Assembly (NCBI GenBank): GCA_036186865.1
Contig: AP025049.1
Coordinates: 28,009,692 to 28,073,691, forward strand
Direction of reading: 5' to 3'
DNA from: Eustoma russellianum
Lineage: Eukaryota > Streptophyta > Magnoliopsida > Gentianales > Gentianaceae
Length of the DNA stretch: 64,000 bases
Of this stretch, positions 43,314 to 54,885 are shown in pieces. Numbering within the stretch: the first letter of the stretch is position 1; every line of letters begins with the position of its first letter. The position numbers and the translations under genes were made by a program. Under the pieces are notes generated by a model, which did not search any database, was not told the origin of the DNA, and worked only from the letters and a program-made list of their open reading frames with translations.

Positions 43314-46300
43314 CTATACAATGGTATCGTAAGTCATCATTCCTAATTTGGCTCGTAAGTTTTCAAAAGTGGCTTGATTAAGGGGTTTGGTGAAGATGTC
43401 AGCGATTTGATGATCAGTTCTTATGTGGTTTATCACTATATCCTCATTTTGAACATGATCACGAAGAAAGTGATATCGCACCTCAATGTGTTTCGCCTTA
43501 GAATGAAGCACCGGATTCCGTGAAAGATTGATTGCACTTGTGCTATCGCAGAAAATTGAAATCTTATTCATTTTAATGCCAAAATCACTAAGTTGCTGTT
43601 TAAGCCAAAGTATTTGGGTAGTACATAAACTCAAAGCGATATACTCGGCTTCAGTGGTAGAAAGAGCTACACTAGCTTGCTTTTTAGAAAACCAAGAGAT
43701 CAAATTGGTTCCTATGAATTGACCTGTACCGCTAGTGGATTTTCTATCTAACCTGCAACCACCATAATCAGCATCACTATATGCGTGTAATTCCAACTTA
43801 GCGTTTCTATCATACCACAGTCCTAAGTGAGGTGTATGCTTAAGATATCTAAAGATCTTTTTCACTGCATTGTAATGTGATACCTTAGGACAAGATTGAA
43901 ACCTAGCACACATACACACACTAAACATAATATCAGGTCTTGACGCAGTTAAGTATAACAATGAGCCAATCATAGACCTATAAAGTGTGTCATCAAAAGG
44001 TTTACAATTTTCATCCTTATCAAGTTTGGTACTAACACTCATAGGGATAGTTGTAGGTTTCAACTCTTCAAAGCCAAACTTCTTAATCATATCATTGACA
44101 TACTTAAGTTGGCTAATGTGAATTCCTTGAGGGGTTTGTTTGATTTGAAGTCCTAAGAAATAATTCAACTCTCCTACCATTGACATTTCAAACTCTGACT
44201 TCATACATTCTTCGAAGTCTTTTACTAAGGTAGGGTTTGTTGAACCAAAGATTATATCATCTACATAGATTTGAACTATTAACAAATCATTATCTTTTCG
44301 TCTTAGAAATAATGTGTTGTCTATTGTTCCCCTTTGATAATTATTTGCAATAAGAAAGTTCGCAAATCTATTATACCAAGCTCTTGGAGCTTGTTTCAAA
44401 CCATATAGAGCTTTCTTAAGCTTGTAAACATGGTTAGGATTCTTTGAATCTTCGAATCCAGGGGGTTGTTTGACAAACACCTCTTCTTGAAGGTATCCAT
44501 TCAAGAATGCACTCTTGACATCCATTTGGAAGAGCTTAATATTGCTTAGACTTGCAATCGCAAGTAACAATCTAATTGCTTCTAGTCGTGCAACGGGTGC
44601 AAAGGTTTCTTCATAATCTATACCTTCTTGTTGATTATAACCTTGTGCGACTAGTCTAGCTTTATTTCTTGTGATGTTTCCTTGTTCATCCATTTTGTTT
44701 CTAAATATCCATTTTGTTCCTATTATAGATTTATTTTCAGGTTTAGGCACTAAGTCCCATACATTATTTCGGATAAATTGGTTTAACTCCTCATGCATGG
44801 CATCTATCCATGATAAATCGCCTAAGGCTTCCTTAATATTTTTAGGTTCTAAGTGTGATATTAAGATATGCCCTTCAGCTTGACTTATGTTTCTACGTGT
44901 TCTAACCCCAACACTTGGATCACCAATGATTAGCTCTTTAGGGTGTTTATGTTTATCTTCCATAAGCCACCAATTCCTAAGTTGACTAGGTTCACCTTCT
45001 TCTAGTTCAAATGTTTCATTCGTGTGAACATTTTCATATACAATTGGAACATCCTGTAAGTTAGATAGATTATCTTCCAATTGTAAAATTTCTTGATTTA
45101 TTTCACCTAAAGGTTCATGCACATCTTGTTCAGGGGAAGTTGGTTCTAGATGATCATGAACAGGCTCAAGTAATATATCATCATCATCAAACATATTTTC
45201 AACATTATTCTCTTGTTTCCTTTTATCACTTACATCAAAATATGCATTCTCATTGAATTTCACATGTATAGATTCAATTTTTTTTCTAGATGCATGATTA
45301 TAACACCTATATGCCTTTGAGTTAGTTGAATATCCAACAAATATGCATTCAATAGACTTTTGTTCAAATTTATCTAGATTATCTTTGGTATTAAGTACGA
45401 AACATTTACACCCAAATACTCTAAGATAATCTACCTTAGGTTGTCTATTATTCAATAACTCATATGGTGTTTTATTTAATTTCTTTCTAATAGAAAGCCT
45501 ATTTATTATATAACATGCACAACTAACAGCTTCAGCCCACAAATATCTAGGTACTTTGTTTTCACACAACATAGTTCTAGCTATTTCTTGTAGTGTTCTA
45601 TTTTTACGTTCAACAACTCCATTGAGTTGTGGTGTTCTTGGTGGTGAGAATTCATGTTTTATTCCATGTAATTCACAAAACTTAATTATATCTTTGTTTT
45701 TAAATTCTCCACCTCTATCACTTCTAATTCTTTTAACATTTTCTTCATAAAGATTTTCAAGTTGCTTAATAAGATTTTCGATTACCAATGGAGCATCGTC
45801 TTTGTGCGTTAAGAACAATTTCCATGTGTATCGTGAGTAATCATCTACTATGACACACACATAGTAGTGTCCACCTAGACTTCTTTTCCTACTTGGACCA
45901 AATAAGTCTAAGTGAAGCAGTTCTAGTACATGACTAGTACTCACTTCATGTTTTGATTTCATTGTCTCTTTTATATGTTTTCCTTTAATACATGTTTCAC
46001 ATAATTGAAAATTATGTAAGTCTAACTTAGGCATTCCTCTAATTAGATTCTTCTTAGATAATCTTTCTATGGTTGAAACTCCTATATGGCCTAGTCGTCT
46101 ATGCCATAAGTTCACATCTAAGTCATGTGATACTAAACACTTAATCCTAGCATTTAATATGTTATTTAGTGATAGTGTGTAAATGTTACCATCCCTATTT
46201 CCTTTTATTACAATTTCTCCTTTTTCATTTATTATATCACAACAATTAGGAAGAAAAGAGACATGATAACCAAAATCTATAAGTTGCGAAATACTTAATA

Positions 46301-46469
46301 AATTGTAAGAAAGATTGCTTACTAACAACACATTTCGTATTTGAAATGTGTTAGGGTCCCCAATTGTTCCTTTTCCAATAACCTTGCCTTGGTTGTTGTC
46401 ACCGAATGTCACCTTTCCTCCATTATCGATTTGTTCCAGTTCGGTGAATATTTTGGGGTTGCCCGTCAT
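43314..46469 (-). CDS. SIRE-A pol polyprotein (protease end, integrase, RT, RNase H), open
   Basis: 1051 codons uninterrupted. The protease active site WFLDSGCSRHMTG lies just upstream in the same frame, so the Met at 46469 is only the first Met after a stop. Domains in order: GAG-pre-integrase (LWHRRLGHIG, ETCIKGK; residues about 120-165), integrase DDE core (LDLFGPSRKR, RSDRGGEF, PRTPQLNGVVERKN; 185-290), RT (IIGTKWIFRNK, ARLVAQGYNQQEG, QMDVKSAFLNG, IYVDDIIFGS; about 570-810) and RNase H (YSDADYGGCRLDRKS, STTEAEYIAL, FCDSTSAINLS; about 890-1020). All catalytic motifs look intact, so only its link to gag is broken. Confidence 0.95.
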   Translation of the reverse strand: MTGNPKIFTELEQIDNGGKVTFGDNNQGKVIGKGTIGDPNTFQIRNVLLVSNLSYNLLSISQLIDFGYHVSFLPNCCDIINEKGEIVIKGNRDGNIYTLSLNNILNARIKCLVSHDLDVNLWHRRLGHIGVSTIERLSKKNLIRGMPKLDLHNFQLCETCIKGKHIKETMKSKHEVSTSHVLELLHLDLFGPSRKRSLGGHYYVCVIVDDYSRYTWKLFLTHKDDAPLVIENLIKQLENLYEENVKRIRSDRGGEFKNKDIIKFCELHGIKHEFSPPRTPQLNGVVERKNRTLQEIARTMLCENKVPRYLWAEAVSCACYIINRLSIRKKLNKTPYELLNNRQPKVDYLRVFGCKCFVLNTKDNLDKFEQKSIECIFVGYSTNSKAYRCYNHASRKKIESIHVKFNENAYFDVSDKRKQENNVENMFDDDDILLEPVHDHLEPTSPEQDVHEPLGEINQEILQLEDNLSNLQDVPIVYENVHTNETFELEEGEPSQLRNWWLMEDKHKHPKELIIGDPSVGVRTRRNISQAEGHILISHLEPKNIKEALGDLSWIDAMHEELNQFIRNNVWDLVPKPENKSIIGTKWIFRNKMDEQGNITRNKARLVAQGYNQQEGIDYEETFAPVARLEAIRLLLAIASLSNIKLFQMDVKSAFLNGYLQEEVFVKQPPGFEDSKNPNHVYKLKKALYGLKQAPRAWYNRFANFLIANNYQRGTIDNTLFLRRKDNDLLIVQIYVDDIIFGSTNPTLVKDFEECMKSEFEMSMVGELNYFLGLQIKQTPQGIHISQLKYVNDMIKKFGFEELKPTTIPMSVSTKLDKDENCKPFDDTLYRSMIGSLLYLTASRPDIMFSVCMCARFQSCPKVSHYNAVKKIFRYLKHTPHLGLWYDRNAKLELHAYSDADYGGCRLDRKSTSGTGQFIGTNLISWFSKKQASVALSTTEAEYIALSLCTTQILWLKQQLSDFGIKMNKISIFCDSTSAINLSRNPVLHSKAKHIEVRYHFLRDHVQNEDIVINHIRTDHQIADIFTKPLNQATFENLRAKLGMMTYDTIV

Positions 46470-46586
46470 GTGCCTTGAACACCCGCTATCTAAAAACCAC
46501 TTGGTTTTTAGATTCTTTGACTTTGTCTCCTTCTTGTACTCTTTACAATTTTCCTACAATGGAGACAAAGTTTTAGGTACCCTTTA
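46470..46586 (-). pseudogene. SIRE-A gag-pol junction and protease start, with two in-frame stops
   Basis: In the pol frame, TAA (46586-46584) ends gag and TAG (46556-46554) follows ten codons later. The protease motif then reads on into pol. In fragment SIRE-C the equivalent stretch is open in another frame, so an indel in SIRE-A is likelier than designed read-through. Confidence 0.7.
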
Positions 46587-48741
46587 TTTGGGTCCTTGAA
46601 TGTTAGGGGCACTATTCTTGTTTAGATATCCCTTAGGTATCCAAACTTGAATATACCTTCTAGGCACATTTTTAGCATTGTTATAATTTGGAAAATAAGA
46701 AGAATTAGCATATGCATGATTATTCCACATAAGTGAAGATACATTGTTATACATGTTGTGCCATGGTTGATAATCATTATAGGATGGCCGAATTTTATAA
46801 TGTGCATAAGGCATGCGATTTTGTTTCTTATATGGCGCTATATAAGTGTGTTTGTAGGCATTTCTATAAGACTTATAAGAGTGTTGCCTATATTTAGGTT
46901 CATAATAAGTTGTATGCATTTTATTTGGTCTAGTTGCATTTGTATACATGTAGGCATAATTTCTAGATTGTCTAGATGCAAAGTTTGGCCTAGATGTATA
47001 GTTATGCGTATGTGTTTTTATGGGTGAATGCTGCATTTTTATCTTTGAATAAGAAGAAGAAGGAGTAGAAGAAGATTTAGCAGACAAGTTTGTTTTTATA
47101 ACTTTATAAGGTTGTTTCGTAGTTGATGATACAAACTTAGTCTTTTTATCTAATTTTTTATCTTCTTCTTTATATCCCAATCCAGTTTTATCATTTCCAT
47201 ACTTTTGTGATGATATAAGTGTATCTAACATATTTGCACCAGATTTAAATTGTTCTATCATTTTTTCTAAGGTAAATTTAGAAGACTTAAGTTGTACTAT
47301 TTCATTTTCACAACTTTCTAACTTGGATTTTAACATTTTATTTTCCATTTGTAACTTTTGTTCATCTTTCCTATATGATTCAATTTTATTCTCTAAAGAA
47401 TTAAGAGTATTAGTAGACTCTTGTTTAAGTGATTCTAGTTGATCGGAGAATTCCAAGTTGGACGTCTTCAACTTGTCATTTTCTTCAACTAGTTTCTTCT
47501 TTTCTTTAGAGAGCCTCTTACAGTGAGCATGCATTCTTAAGAATTCTTCATACATTTCATCAAATGTCATGTCACTATCGGAATCACTATCAGAAGAAGA
47601 ACATACCTCGTTGGATACGAAGCAGACTTGAGCTTCCTCAGTTTCGGATTCTGAGTCAGATGAGTCGCTCCATGTGCTCGCCTTCATTGCTCGTTTGCCT
47701 TTTCTTACATTTGGCTCCTTTGTTTTGGACCATTGAGGCTCCTTGTCTTTGACTTGCTTATTATTGTTATTATTATTTTTCTTTTCCGTACAATTGTAAG
47801 AAATGTGTCCTTTTTGACCACATTCATAGCATTTTAATTCTCTATTATTCCACTTGTTATTATTAAAATTATTTTTCTTTGGTTGAGAAGAGGATGAAGA
47901 AGACTGTTGTCTATTTCGATTAGGCCGTTTGAAAAACTTTCTAAGTTTTCTAGCTATTAATATTAAATCATCATCTAATTCACTATCACTATTACTTTCA
48001 TCATTGTTTCTATGAGATGACTCAGATGATTTGAAAGCAACAGACTTACTTGACATCTTTGATAATTCAGATTTTCTTTGATTCAATTTTACCTCGTATA
48101 CTTTGAGTGATCCTATTAATTCATCCATCTTAGTAATTGACTTTGTTTCTTCGATTGCCATCACCTTTGGATCCCATTCAGCAGGAAGACTTCGTAACAC
48201 CTTTTGAACCTTGTCACTGTTTGAAAATGACTTTCCTAAAGCTTCAAGGGCATTGAAAATATTAGTAATCCTCAAATCCATAGATGTTATGGATTCGTTT
48301 GCCAACATTTTGAAAGTCTCTAATTCAGTCATAAGCATGTTTATTTTTGACTCTTTAACACCACTAGTACCTTCATGCTTTAATACAAGTGATTTCCACA
48401 TGTTCGTGTGCGCTTGTGCAATTTGACACATATCCTGCTTCAGAAGTTGTAAGTCCATTCAAAAGTAATTGTATAGCTTTAGCATTCATGGACATTTTCT
48501 TTTTATCATCTGATGACCATTCACTTTTACATTTTTCAACTTCTTGAGTTACTTCACTAACTTGTGTAACTTTCGTTGGAATGTATGGCCCATCTTCAAC
48601 TATAGACCATAAATCAATGTCTATAGCCATTAAGAATAGCCTCATTCTTAGTTTCCAATGAACAAAATTATTGCCATCAAAAAGAGGAGAGCGTTGTGTA
48701 GACATACCTTCCAACTCACCTTTGTGAGAAACAATAGCCAT
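46584..48741 (-). pseudogene. SIRE-A gag (one frameshift)
   Basis: Starting at the Met at 48741 (MAIVSHKGELEG), the N-terminal gag reads LFDGNNFVHWKLRMRLFL and KMSMNAKAIQLLL. A single extra base near 48402 (between SAHE and MWKSL) shifts the frame; the continuation is open from 48458 to 46584. Further motifs are the UBN2 gag core (KVQKVLRSLPAEWDPKV), DDDLILIARKLRKFFK, a zinc knuckle CYECGQKGHISYNC, acidic Ser/Asp repeats, a long coiled coil (about 47150-47540) and a basic Tyr/Asn/His-rich tail. The large coiled-coil gag fits the SIRE lineage. Confidence 0.88.
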
Positions 48742-48840
48742 AGTATGTACCTTGGATTTGAGACAAGCAGTATATAATGAATCGTCGTTTCTTGGCCTTG
48801 CATGGTGTTGAATCTTGCTTCTTTTGAGTAGTGTTGGTCT

Positions 48841-48853
48841 GGCTCTGATACCA
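48841..48853 (-). other. SIRE-A primer-binding site (initiator Met tRNA)
   Basis: Plus GGCTCTGATACCA, minus TGGTATCAGAGCC, two bases from the 5' LTR. Confidence 0.9.
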
Positions 48854-48855
48854 AA

Positions 48856-51155
48856 TGTTGGACCGTGCACCTGCAATAAACACCACTAGAGGGGGGTGAA
48901 TAGTGGTTAGCGGAAATTACACTACAACCCTTTGTTAAAATCCCCTTTGAAAACAGAATCTGAAACCACCTCAGATTCAGTACCCGTTTTTCAAAAATTC
49001 ACAAATAATTGTACACAACTCCAAAAATTATGACAATTTCCAGAATTTAACTTCAATGAGTTAACAAGACTCTATCCAAAAATCAGATAAACATAAGATC
49101 GTTTGACCCTTCAAATAAATAAAAAGATTCAGATGGTCAATCTGGACAGAATTGGACAGAATGTTGCTGATTTTGCAAAACGTGTTTCTCTTTGAATACT
49201 CAACCAAAAAGGTTGATCTTTATATCAAAACACTCCTTAGGATGTGTAGATGAATTTTCTAAAAGGCCCTGACCTTAACCAACTCTTGAAAAATACAGAA
49301 TTTAAGTTTTCTCAAAACTGATTAGATTGCATCCAGATTGGAGCAGTTATCTTGCAAAGACTGAAAGACTAACTTTCCCTTGCTCAAATCAAGTGATTCT
49401 TGTTGAAAATGAAAGCTAACAGTCTGAAGTATAACTCCACCAAAAATCACGAATTTTGAAAGTGTTTAGATATTTTTTCAAATTGTGAGAAGTTGTGTGA
49501 AAACTGCAGTCAAAAACGGGCAGAAAACAGAAATAAAGAAACAAGAGAAGAACACCGAGAATTTATCCTGGTTCGGTCAATGTGACCTACTCCAGTCCTA
49601 AGGAACACATTTCCTTGGATTTCACTATGGTATGAACCAAATTACAGCAAGAACCAAGCTTGATCCTTGGGTTAAACACCAACCCTATTCAAGACTTGGA
49701 TGAACACCTTTATGCAACTTTTGGTTGCAACACCTCTATCACCTATTGATGTAGCCTTATAGATTTGGCTAATCAATCTTACAAATAAGACACAAGAAGG
49801 TGTGTATAGTGTAGCTGGACAACAACTAGAAATGGAACACCTTAGCTACACAAAGTATGAACGAAAATATGAGAAGAGAATAGCAAGACAACAATCTTCA
49901 ATTTTTGCTTTCAAGTGTGTGTCTTCTCTTCTTCACCTTGCCTCCTATTTATAGTGTGAATGGATGGCACATTCTCTCCAACTTTTAGACCATGTGATGG
50001 CTGAGAATTTTGAATTAAAGCACCTCCATAATCATCTCCAACAACCTTGTCTCCATTAACTTCAAATTTGAAATTTCAAGTTGACAGCTTTTGCCAACTA
50101 GTTTGTTTTTGAATTGTCCACTTGCCCAAAAGTCATAAAATGAGAATACCACCTTCTCCACCTGTTTATGGACGTTTTTGATGTTGTATGTATGTATACC
50201 AACTCATATTTTGTGAATAAAAAATAATGAATAAGTGTTGACAAGATTATGTCAACATATAACACCAAAATTCATACTTTCTTCTCCTTTACATATTGTG
50301 ATGAATCTTGCACCAAGGACACCTTGTAATCTCTAAAAGATGATGATTAATATCCTCTTATAACATATATAAGAGGGTCTTCAAGAAAAAATAGAATGTG
50401 ACATCTCAAATCGTCACATATCCAGCTATAGTCAATAATATCATCGGTTGAGAGAATAAGATATAAGATCACCATATAATCTTCAAAATAATAATAACAC
50501 AGCTCCAAAATGAAGATAATAATATGCTCAAGAGATTCCTTGAGTGAAAATACCAAAAATACCGTTGGGGTTAAAATGACCAAAATACCCCTGCTGTGAG
50601 AAAACTCCAGAAATGCCCCCGATGGTCAAAAATAATCACAATACCACCTTTGTCATGATAACCAGGATAATAATATGCACTTGAAATATTTTTCACCATA
50701 TGATGTTCCTACAAAACTTAAAATACCAATTTTGCCCTTTTTGGTAAGTTATAGAAACTTCCAAGGCACGTTAGTCACAAGACAATAATAATCACCAAAA
50801 ACACATAATAAGCACATAATGAGCATATATAAATCATGTACAAATGAAAACAACCATTTTATCACATTTTAGAAAATTATTTCTAAAAACTCTAGACATC
50901 GATCGATCGAAGTACCTCAGCTTCATAGATCGATGTCTCACATAAAGGTTCAGGTTTTGTCTCTGACCTACATCGATCGATCGAAGTGAGAGTTCGATGT
51001 ACATTGATCGATCGATGTGTCTTAGGTTTAGAGATCGATGTCAACTTGTTCAACTTATTCAACTTTTAATCACATATAACACCATGTGTGACATTTTTAA
51101 ATATTCATCACTTAAAATCATGACTTTGAAAATTATCCAAACATATTTCTCAACA
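48856..51155 (-). repeat. SIRE-A 5' LTR
   Basis: 2300 bp with TG...CA ends intact on both sides. TATAAATA on the minus strand at plus 49946-49953. ORFs inside (50347-50583 and its twin 42206-42442) are LTR sequence. Confidence 0.93.
49946..49953 (-). promoter_or_regulatory. TATA box of the SIRE-A 5' LTR
   Basis: TATAAATA on the minus strand, in CACTATAAATAGGAGG, about midway through the LTR. Its twin in the 3' LTR is at 41805-41812. Confidence 0.6.
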
Positions 51156-51944
51156 TCGTGATTAGATCATCATTATCGGAATCCGTATCAATATCATCTA
51201 CGCAATCATAAGAGGTAGAGATGTATTCATTTGATTTAAACGCTATAACCTTATCTTGTTTAAAAGTAGATTCAGAATTTCTTAGAGTGAGTTTGTTTTC
51301 ATATACCTTTAATAATCCGATTAGTTCCTTCATTTTTATTGGTCTTGTTTCCTTACTTTCTTCGATCGTCGTGACTTTGGGATCCCATTTGGATGGGAGG
51401 CTTCTTAATATTTTTTATACCTTTTCCTCTGTAGAAAACGTTTTTCCAAGGGACTCAAGGGAGTTGTAAATGTTAGTCAAGCGTAAATCCATATCAACAA
51501 TAGATTTGTTTGGTAATAACTTGAAAGACGCAAGAGTAGACAAAAGCATGTTTATTTTGGACTCTTTAACTTGACTAGTACCTTCATGTTTCATTTGAAG
51601 AATCCTCTACATCTCTTGGACACCAGATAATTTGACACATAACTTGATTCACTTTTAGTTAGGCCATTTAAAAGAAGTTGCATAGCCTTAGCATTCATAC
51701 TCAATCTCTTTTTTTATCTTCTGCGATATACTCTTGCTTAGGTTTTACGACTTCTAATGTAACACCATCAATCGTAGTTATTTTAGACGGAATAAAAGGA
51801 CCGTCTTCTATGATAGACCATAAGTCTATATCAATAACCAATATAGAAAAGTTTCGTTCTAAGTTTCCAAGACTCACCGTCGAAAAGAGGAGGCCTTATG
51901 CTTGACATTCCTTCTTGCTCGGTTTTATAACTAGTGGATGCCAT
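51156..51944 (-). pseudogene. SIRE-B gag, N-terminal part
   Basis: Starts at the Met at 51944 (MASTSYKTEQEGMSS), then PPLFDG and, in shifting frames, DLWSI-like and KELIGLLKVYENKL (51133-51333). It ends at the SIRE-A insertion within DDLIT. Multiple frameshifts and stops. Confidence 0.75.
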
Positions 51945-51985
51945 CTCACAAAGATCATTGGACCTCTTGTAGTGAGTGTACCTGT

Positions 51986-51998
51986 CCTCTGATAAAAC
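51986..51998 (-). other. degenerate SIRE-B primer-binding site
   Basis: Plus CCTCTGATAAAAC against the intact GGCTCTGATACCA; it adjoins the LTR end at 52000. Confidence 0.55.
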
Positions 51999-51999
51999 T

Positions 52000-54135
52000 T
52001 GTAAGACCTGTATAACACTACTAGAAAAGGGGGGAATTGAATAGTGAGTGCAGAAAATTCGGTTTTTAAAACTTTTGGACCAAAAAACTCACTTCTGAAA
52101 ACAATTTCTGTTTTCAGATCCTGATTTGTTTAATCTAGAAGACATGGTTATCGACCTCCAAAAAATATGTCATTTGGTGAGAATGTGTTCTCAGATGTTG
52201 TGAGTGTCTCACAAAAATTTCAAATTAAAATTCCAAGCCTAACCCCTTGAAAACATGTTTTTGTACAGATTGCGCAAATCTACCACAAACTGTACTCCAA
52301 AATGAAAAATTTATTCCGATTACTGAAATTATATGGTAAGACCTTCACGATATGTACTTTAATGGGTCAAAACAGTTTTTCAAAATTCCCTTGGTATGTA
52401 TGTCAAATACATTAATGTTCTCAACCTTTGCAAGTCTGAAAATCAGATTGCACTAGTCTCAGAACAATTAACGTTTGACTGACTTATACTTATTCAAATA
52501 AGGTGAAACTTATGCCAAATGAAAGCTAGGATGTGTGGCTATGTTTCTGAAAAATTTTGTGCTTTTTAAAAATCATTTGCTATTTTTACCGTGCTAATGA
52601 AAATGATGCATAAAACTGAAAACTGAAAGTAATGTGCTAAAAAGTAAGAACACAGAGAATTTTATACTGGTTTGGCTAAAACAACCTACTCCAGTCTTCG
52701 AGGACAGCTTCCTCAGTTTTCACTAAACACAAAAACACCTTACCACAAGGGTGACTGGAGTTAAACACCAACTCCACCCTTTTACAATCAAACAAACCAA
52801 TCACAAACACCACCACCGATCGAATGAAGGTTTGATCACACCTTGATCAACCTCTTACAAGAAATGAACAAGTGTAGGTGGTATAATCAAAGACTTTGTA
52901 ATATGTGGAATATATGAATGATAGGCTTGAGGCTAAGAAGAAGAGAAAGAACGGAAGAAGAAGAAGAGAGTAGTCTTGTTTTTTTGAACATGTAAGAACA
53001 TCAATTTTTGCTTAGCCTTGTCTTGCACCATCTTGTCCTTTTCTATAGTGTGCTGGCTGCCCCCTAGGGTTAGAGTCTTCCTTGAAAATTATCTTGAATA
53101 CCATTGGAAGATTTCTTTGTGTAAATGATGACACAACTTAGCTTACTTGGTGCAATATGATTGGATGAATGACTTGTCTTTGCCTAGCTGTCACTTCTTG
53201 ATATGCCATTGCTTATCCACCTTGGCTCTCCATAAATGAGCTCGAAATTCCATAAAAAAAATCTGAAACACATGCTTAAAATCAAGGTGGTTAATTTTCA
53301 ATTAATCATTGTATGATTCCCCCACATTTTTGGAAGAAAATTGGAGCAAAATTAAGGTAAAAAATTGTCCACTTTTTGTCCACGACTGAAATTTTCAGCA
53401 TGTGGTTTAATAAAAATATTTCCTTGTGTGTTGCCCTCTTCAATGTCACCAATAATGTGTGGCTTATCCTCCACCAATCAAAGTACCAAATAAGCTCCAC
53501 ATAGGCTCCAACAAGTATGAAATAGGCATGTGGTAATCCTGCACATGTGCTGAATTCTCTTTTGGTAAATTTTGTCACATACTGATGCACAATCTTCACA
53601 CACATGGTAAATTGCAACCAGCCCTAGTTTGATTTTTCTAGAACACTCTAATATGTCTTGAATATGTAAAAGTATCTAGATACATGTGACATCATGGCCA
53701 GAACGTTTTCATGTATGCCTAAGTGTAGAAAACCGAATTTTCGACTTTCGTCGATTACTCGATTTTTCTTCGATTAAACTCAAACTTCTTAAACATGTAA
53801 TATATATTAGGTCACACATAATCTATATAAAATAAAGTGTATTTTCAGCTCCTATGGGTGATGTTCAAAAATGTCATATGCCTCAAAAAAATGAATTTGA
53901 ATTTTCCACAAATCAAGGCTAAATTGTGGGTCATTGATGCATATAGACATGGTATGACTTTGTGGCTGAATATGACACGTGGATCACAAAATTTTTGAAT
54001 ATTTTTGATGTATATAGTCTGACCATTTTTATATGGTATGTACATGACATGTCGGTGAAATTTTGGTATTCACCTGATACGAAAATTTTCAGTTTATGAC
54101 CTTGTAACATGTCGTTATAATTTTGATAGCACTAT
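52000..54135 (-). repeat. SIRE-B 5' LTR body, lacking its U3 head
   Basis: The plus strand starts TGTAAGACCTGTATAACACTAC and runs as an LTR related to LTR-D and the SIRE-B 3' LTR. It breaks at GATAGCACTAT (54135) and is followed at once by an inverted piece of another LTR. The missing ~490 bases are at 31762-32249. The ORF 53306-53617 (minus) is LTR sequence. Confidence 0.8.
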
Positions 54136-54784
54136 TCTGTTACTCCACAGTTTACTCTTTTTGTTTGCATTTGTGAAAATAGTAAATGACTTTCAAAAAT
54201 CACGAAAATTTTCAAAAACATAGTCACACGTTCTAGGGTTAATTTGGCACAAGTTTCAACCCTTTTGGATAAGTATAAGTCGATCAAACATCAAAAGTTC
54301 TGAGACTAGTGCAGTCTGATTTTCAGATTTGCAAAGGTTGAGACTTTGATTGTAATTGACCTACTTCCCAAAAGAATTTTGCAATACTGTTTCAATCCAC
54401 TTAAATATAGTATATAAGGAGTTAGTGGTTAAATTTTCAGAGCATTTGGACTTACACACAAGTAGAAATAAATTGTTCAAAACTGTCTACCGTTTCTGGC
54501 AGATTCGCCCAATCTGATCACCAATGGTTTTTGAAGGGGTTAAAGGTTGAATTTTAATTTGAAATTTTTAGGAGACCCTCATAACATCTGAGGCTAAGTT
54601 CTCTCAAAATTTCAGAATTTTTGGAGACCTATAACCTGGTTTTAAAAACGTTTTAAAACTGGTCCTGAAAACAGAATCTGTTTTCAGAAGTTGAGTTGTT
54701 TAGGTTTAAACAAATTTTAAAAAACCACACTTTCCGCACCACCTATTCAACCCTCCCTTCTAGTGGTTCCTTGCAGATCCTACA
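54136..54784 (+). repeat. inverted end piece of solo LTR-D
   Basis: Its reverse complement starts TGTAGGATCTGCAAGG and matches the first ~620 bases of 52000-54135. It stops where the LTR piece beginning near 57818 takes up, so the two are parts of one LTR. Bases 54785-54789 (TCTGA) are the inverted partner of the target duplication TCAGA at 60206-60210. Confidence 0.85.
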
Positions 54785-54885
54785 TCTGATAGGGCAGGAA
54801 CATTAGCTGACCTGCCTACCAAAAAAATATGATTGACACGTGATCTGACCTATGGCCCTGATTATCCCGTCCTTTTGGAATAGAA
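54785..54885 (+). pseudogene. short piece of the Tat gag-pro linker
   Basis: About 100 bases, open in one frame for some 15 codons (DRAGTLADLPTKK). They continue in frame the Tat sequence that ends at 60206 on the minus strand (VGGPTIDNSQDS), once the TCAGA duplication is counted once. It is cut on the right by T3. Confidence 0.65.

Larger units (their letters stand above)
40715..51155 (-). mobile_element. SIRE-A: complete SIRE-like Ty1-copia element, nested in SIRE-B gag
   Basis: 2300 bp LTRs at 40715-43014 (3') and 48856-51155 (5'), an estimated 35-40 differences between them, i.e. under 2 percent. The primer site is at 48841-48853, the purine tract at 43015-43029, gag at 48741-46584 and pol at 46469-43314. 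The LTR end at 43014 reads CAATA where the other LTR has CAACA, so the terminal dinucleotide is mutated. Flanking 5-mers CCAAC (40710-40714) and TCGTG (51156-51160) do not match, so no target duplication survives. No envelope-like ORF is present: only about 280 bases lie between pol and the purine tract. Confidence 0.93.
38378..54135 (-). mobile_element. SIRE-B: old SIRE-like element lacking pol, host of SIRE-A
   Basis: Minus-strand parts in element order: 5' LTR body 52000-54135 (its U3 head is detached at 31762-32249), degenerate Met-tRNA primer site 51986-51998, gag 51944 down to 51156, the SIRE-A insertion, gag 40714 down to about 39590, purine tract 39356-39370, and 3' LTR 39355 down to 38378, where it is cut against T2. 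Between gag end and purine tract there are only about 220 bases, so protease, integrase, RT and RNase H are absent. The two LTRs differ by several percent, so it is older than SIRE-A. Confidence 0.8.

Noticed and set aside
46554..46586. Two in-frame stops between SIRE-A gag and pol as a programmed read-through signal
   Set aside because: Fragment SIRE-C is open here in a different frame, so an indel in SIRE-A is simpler.
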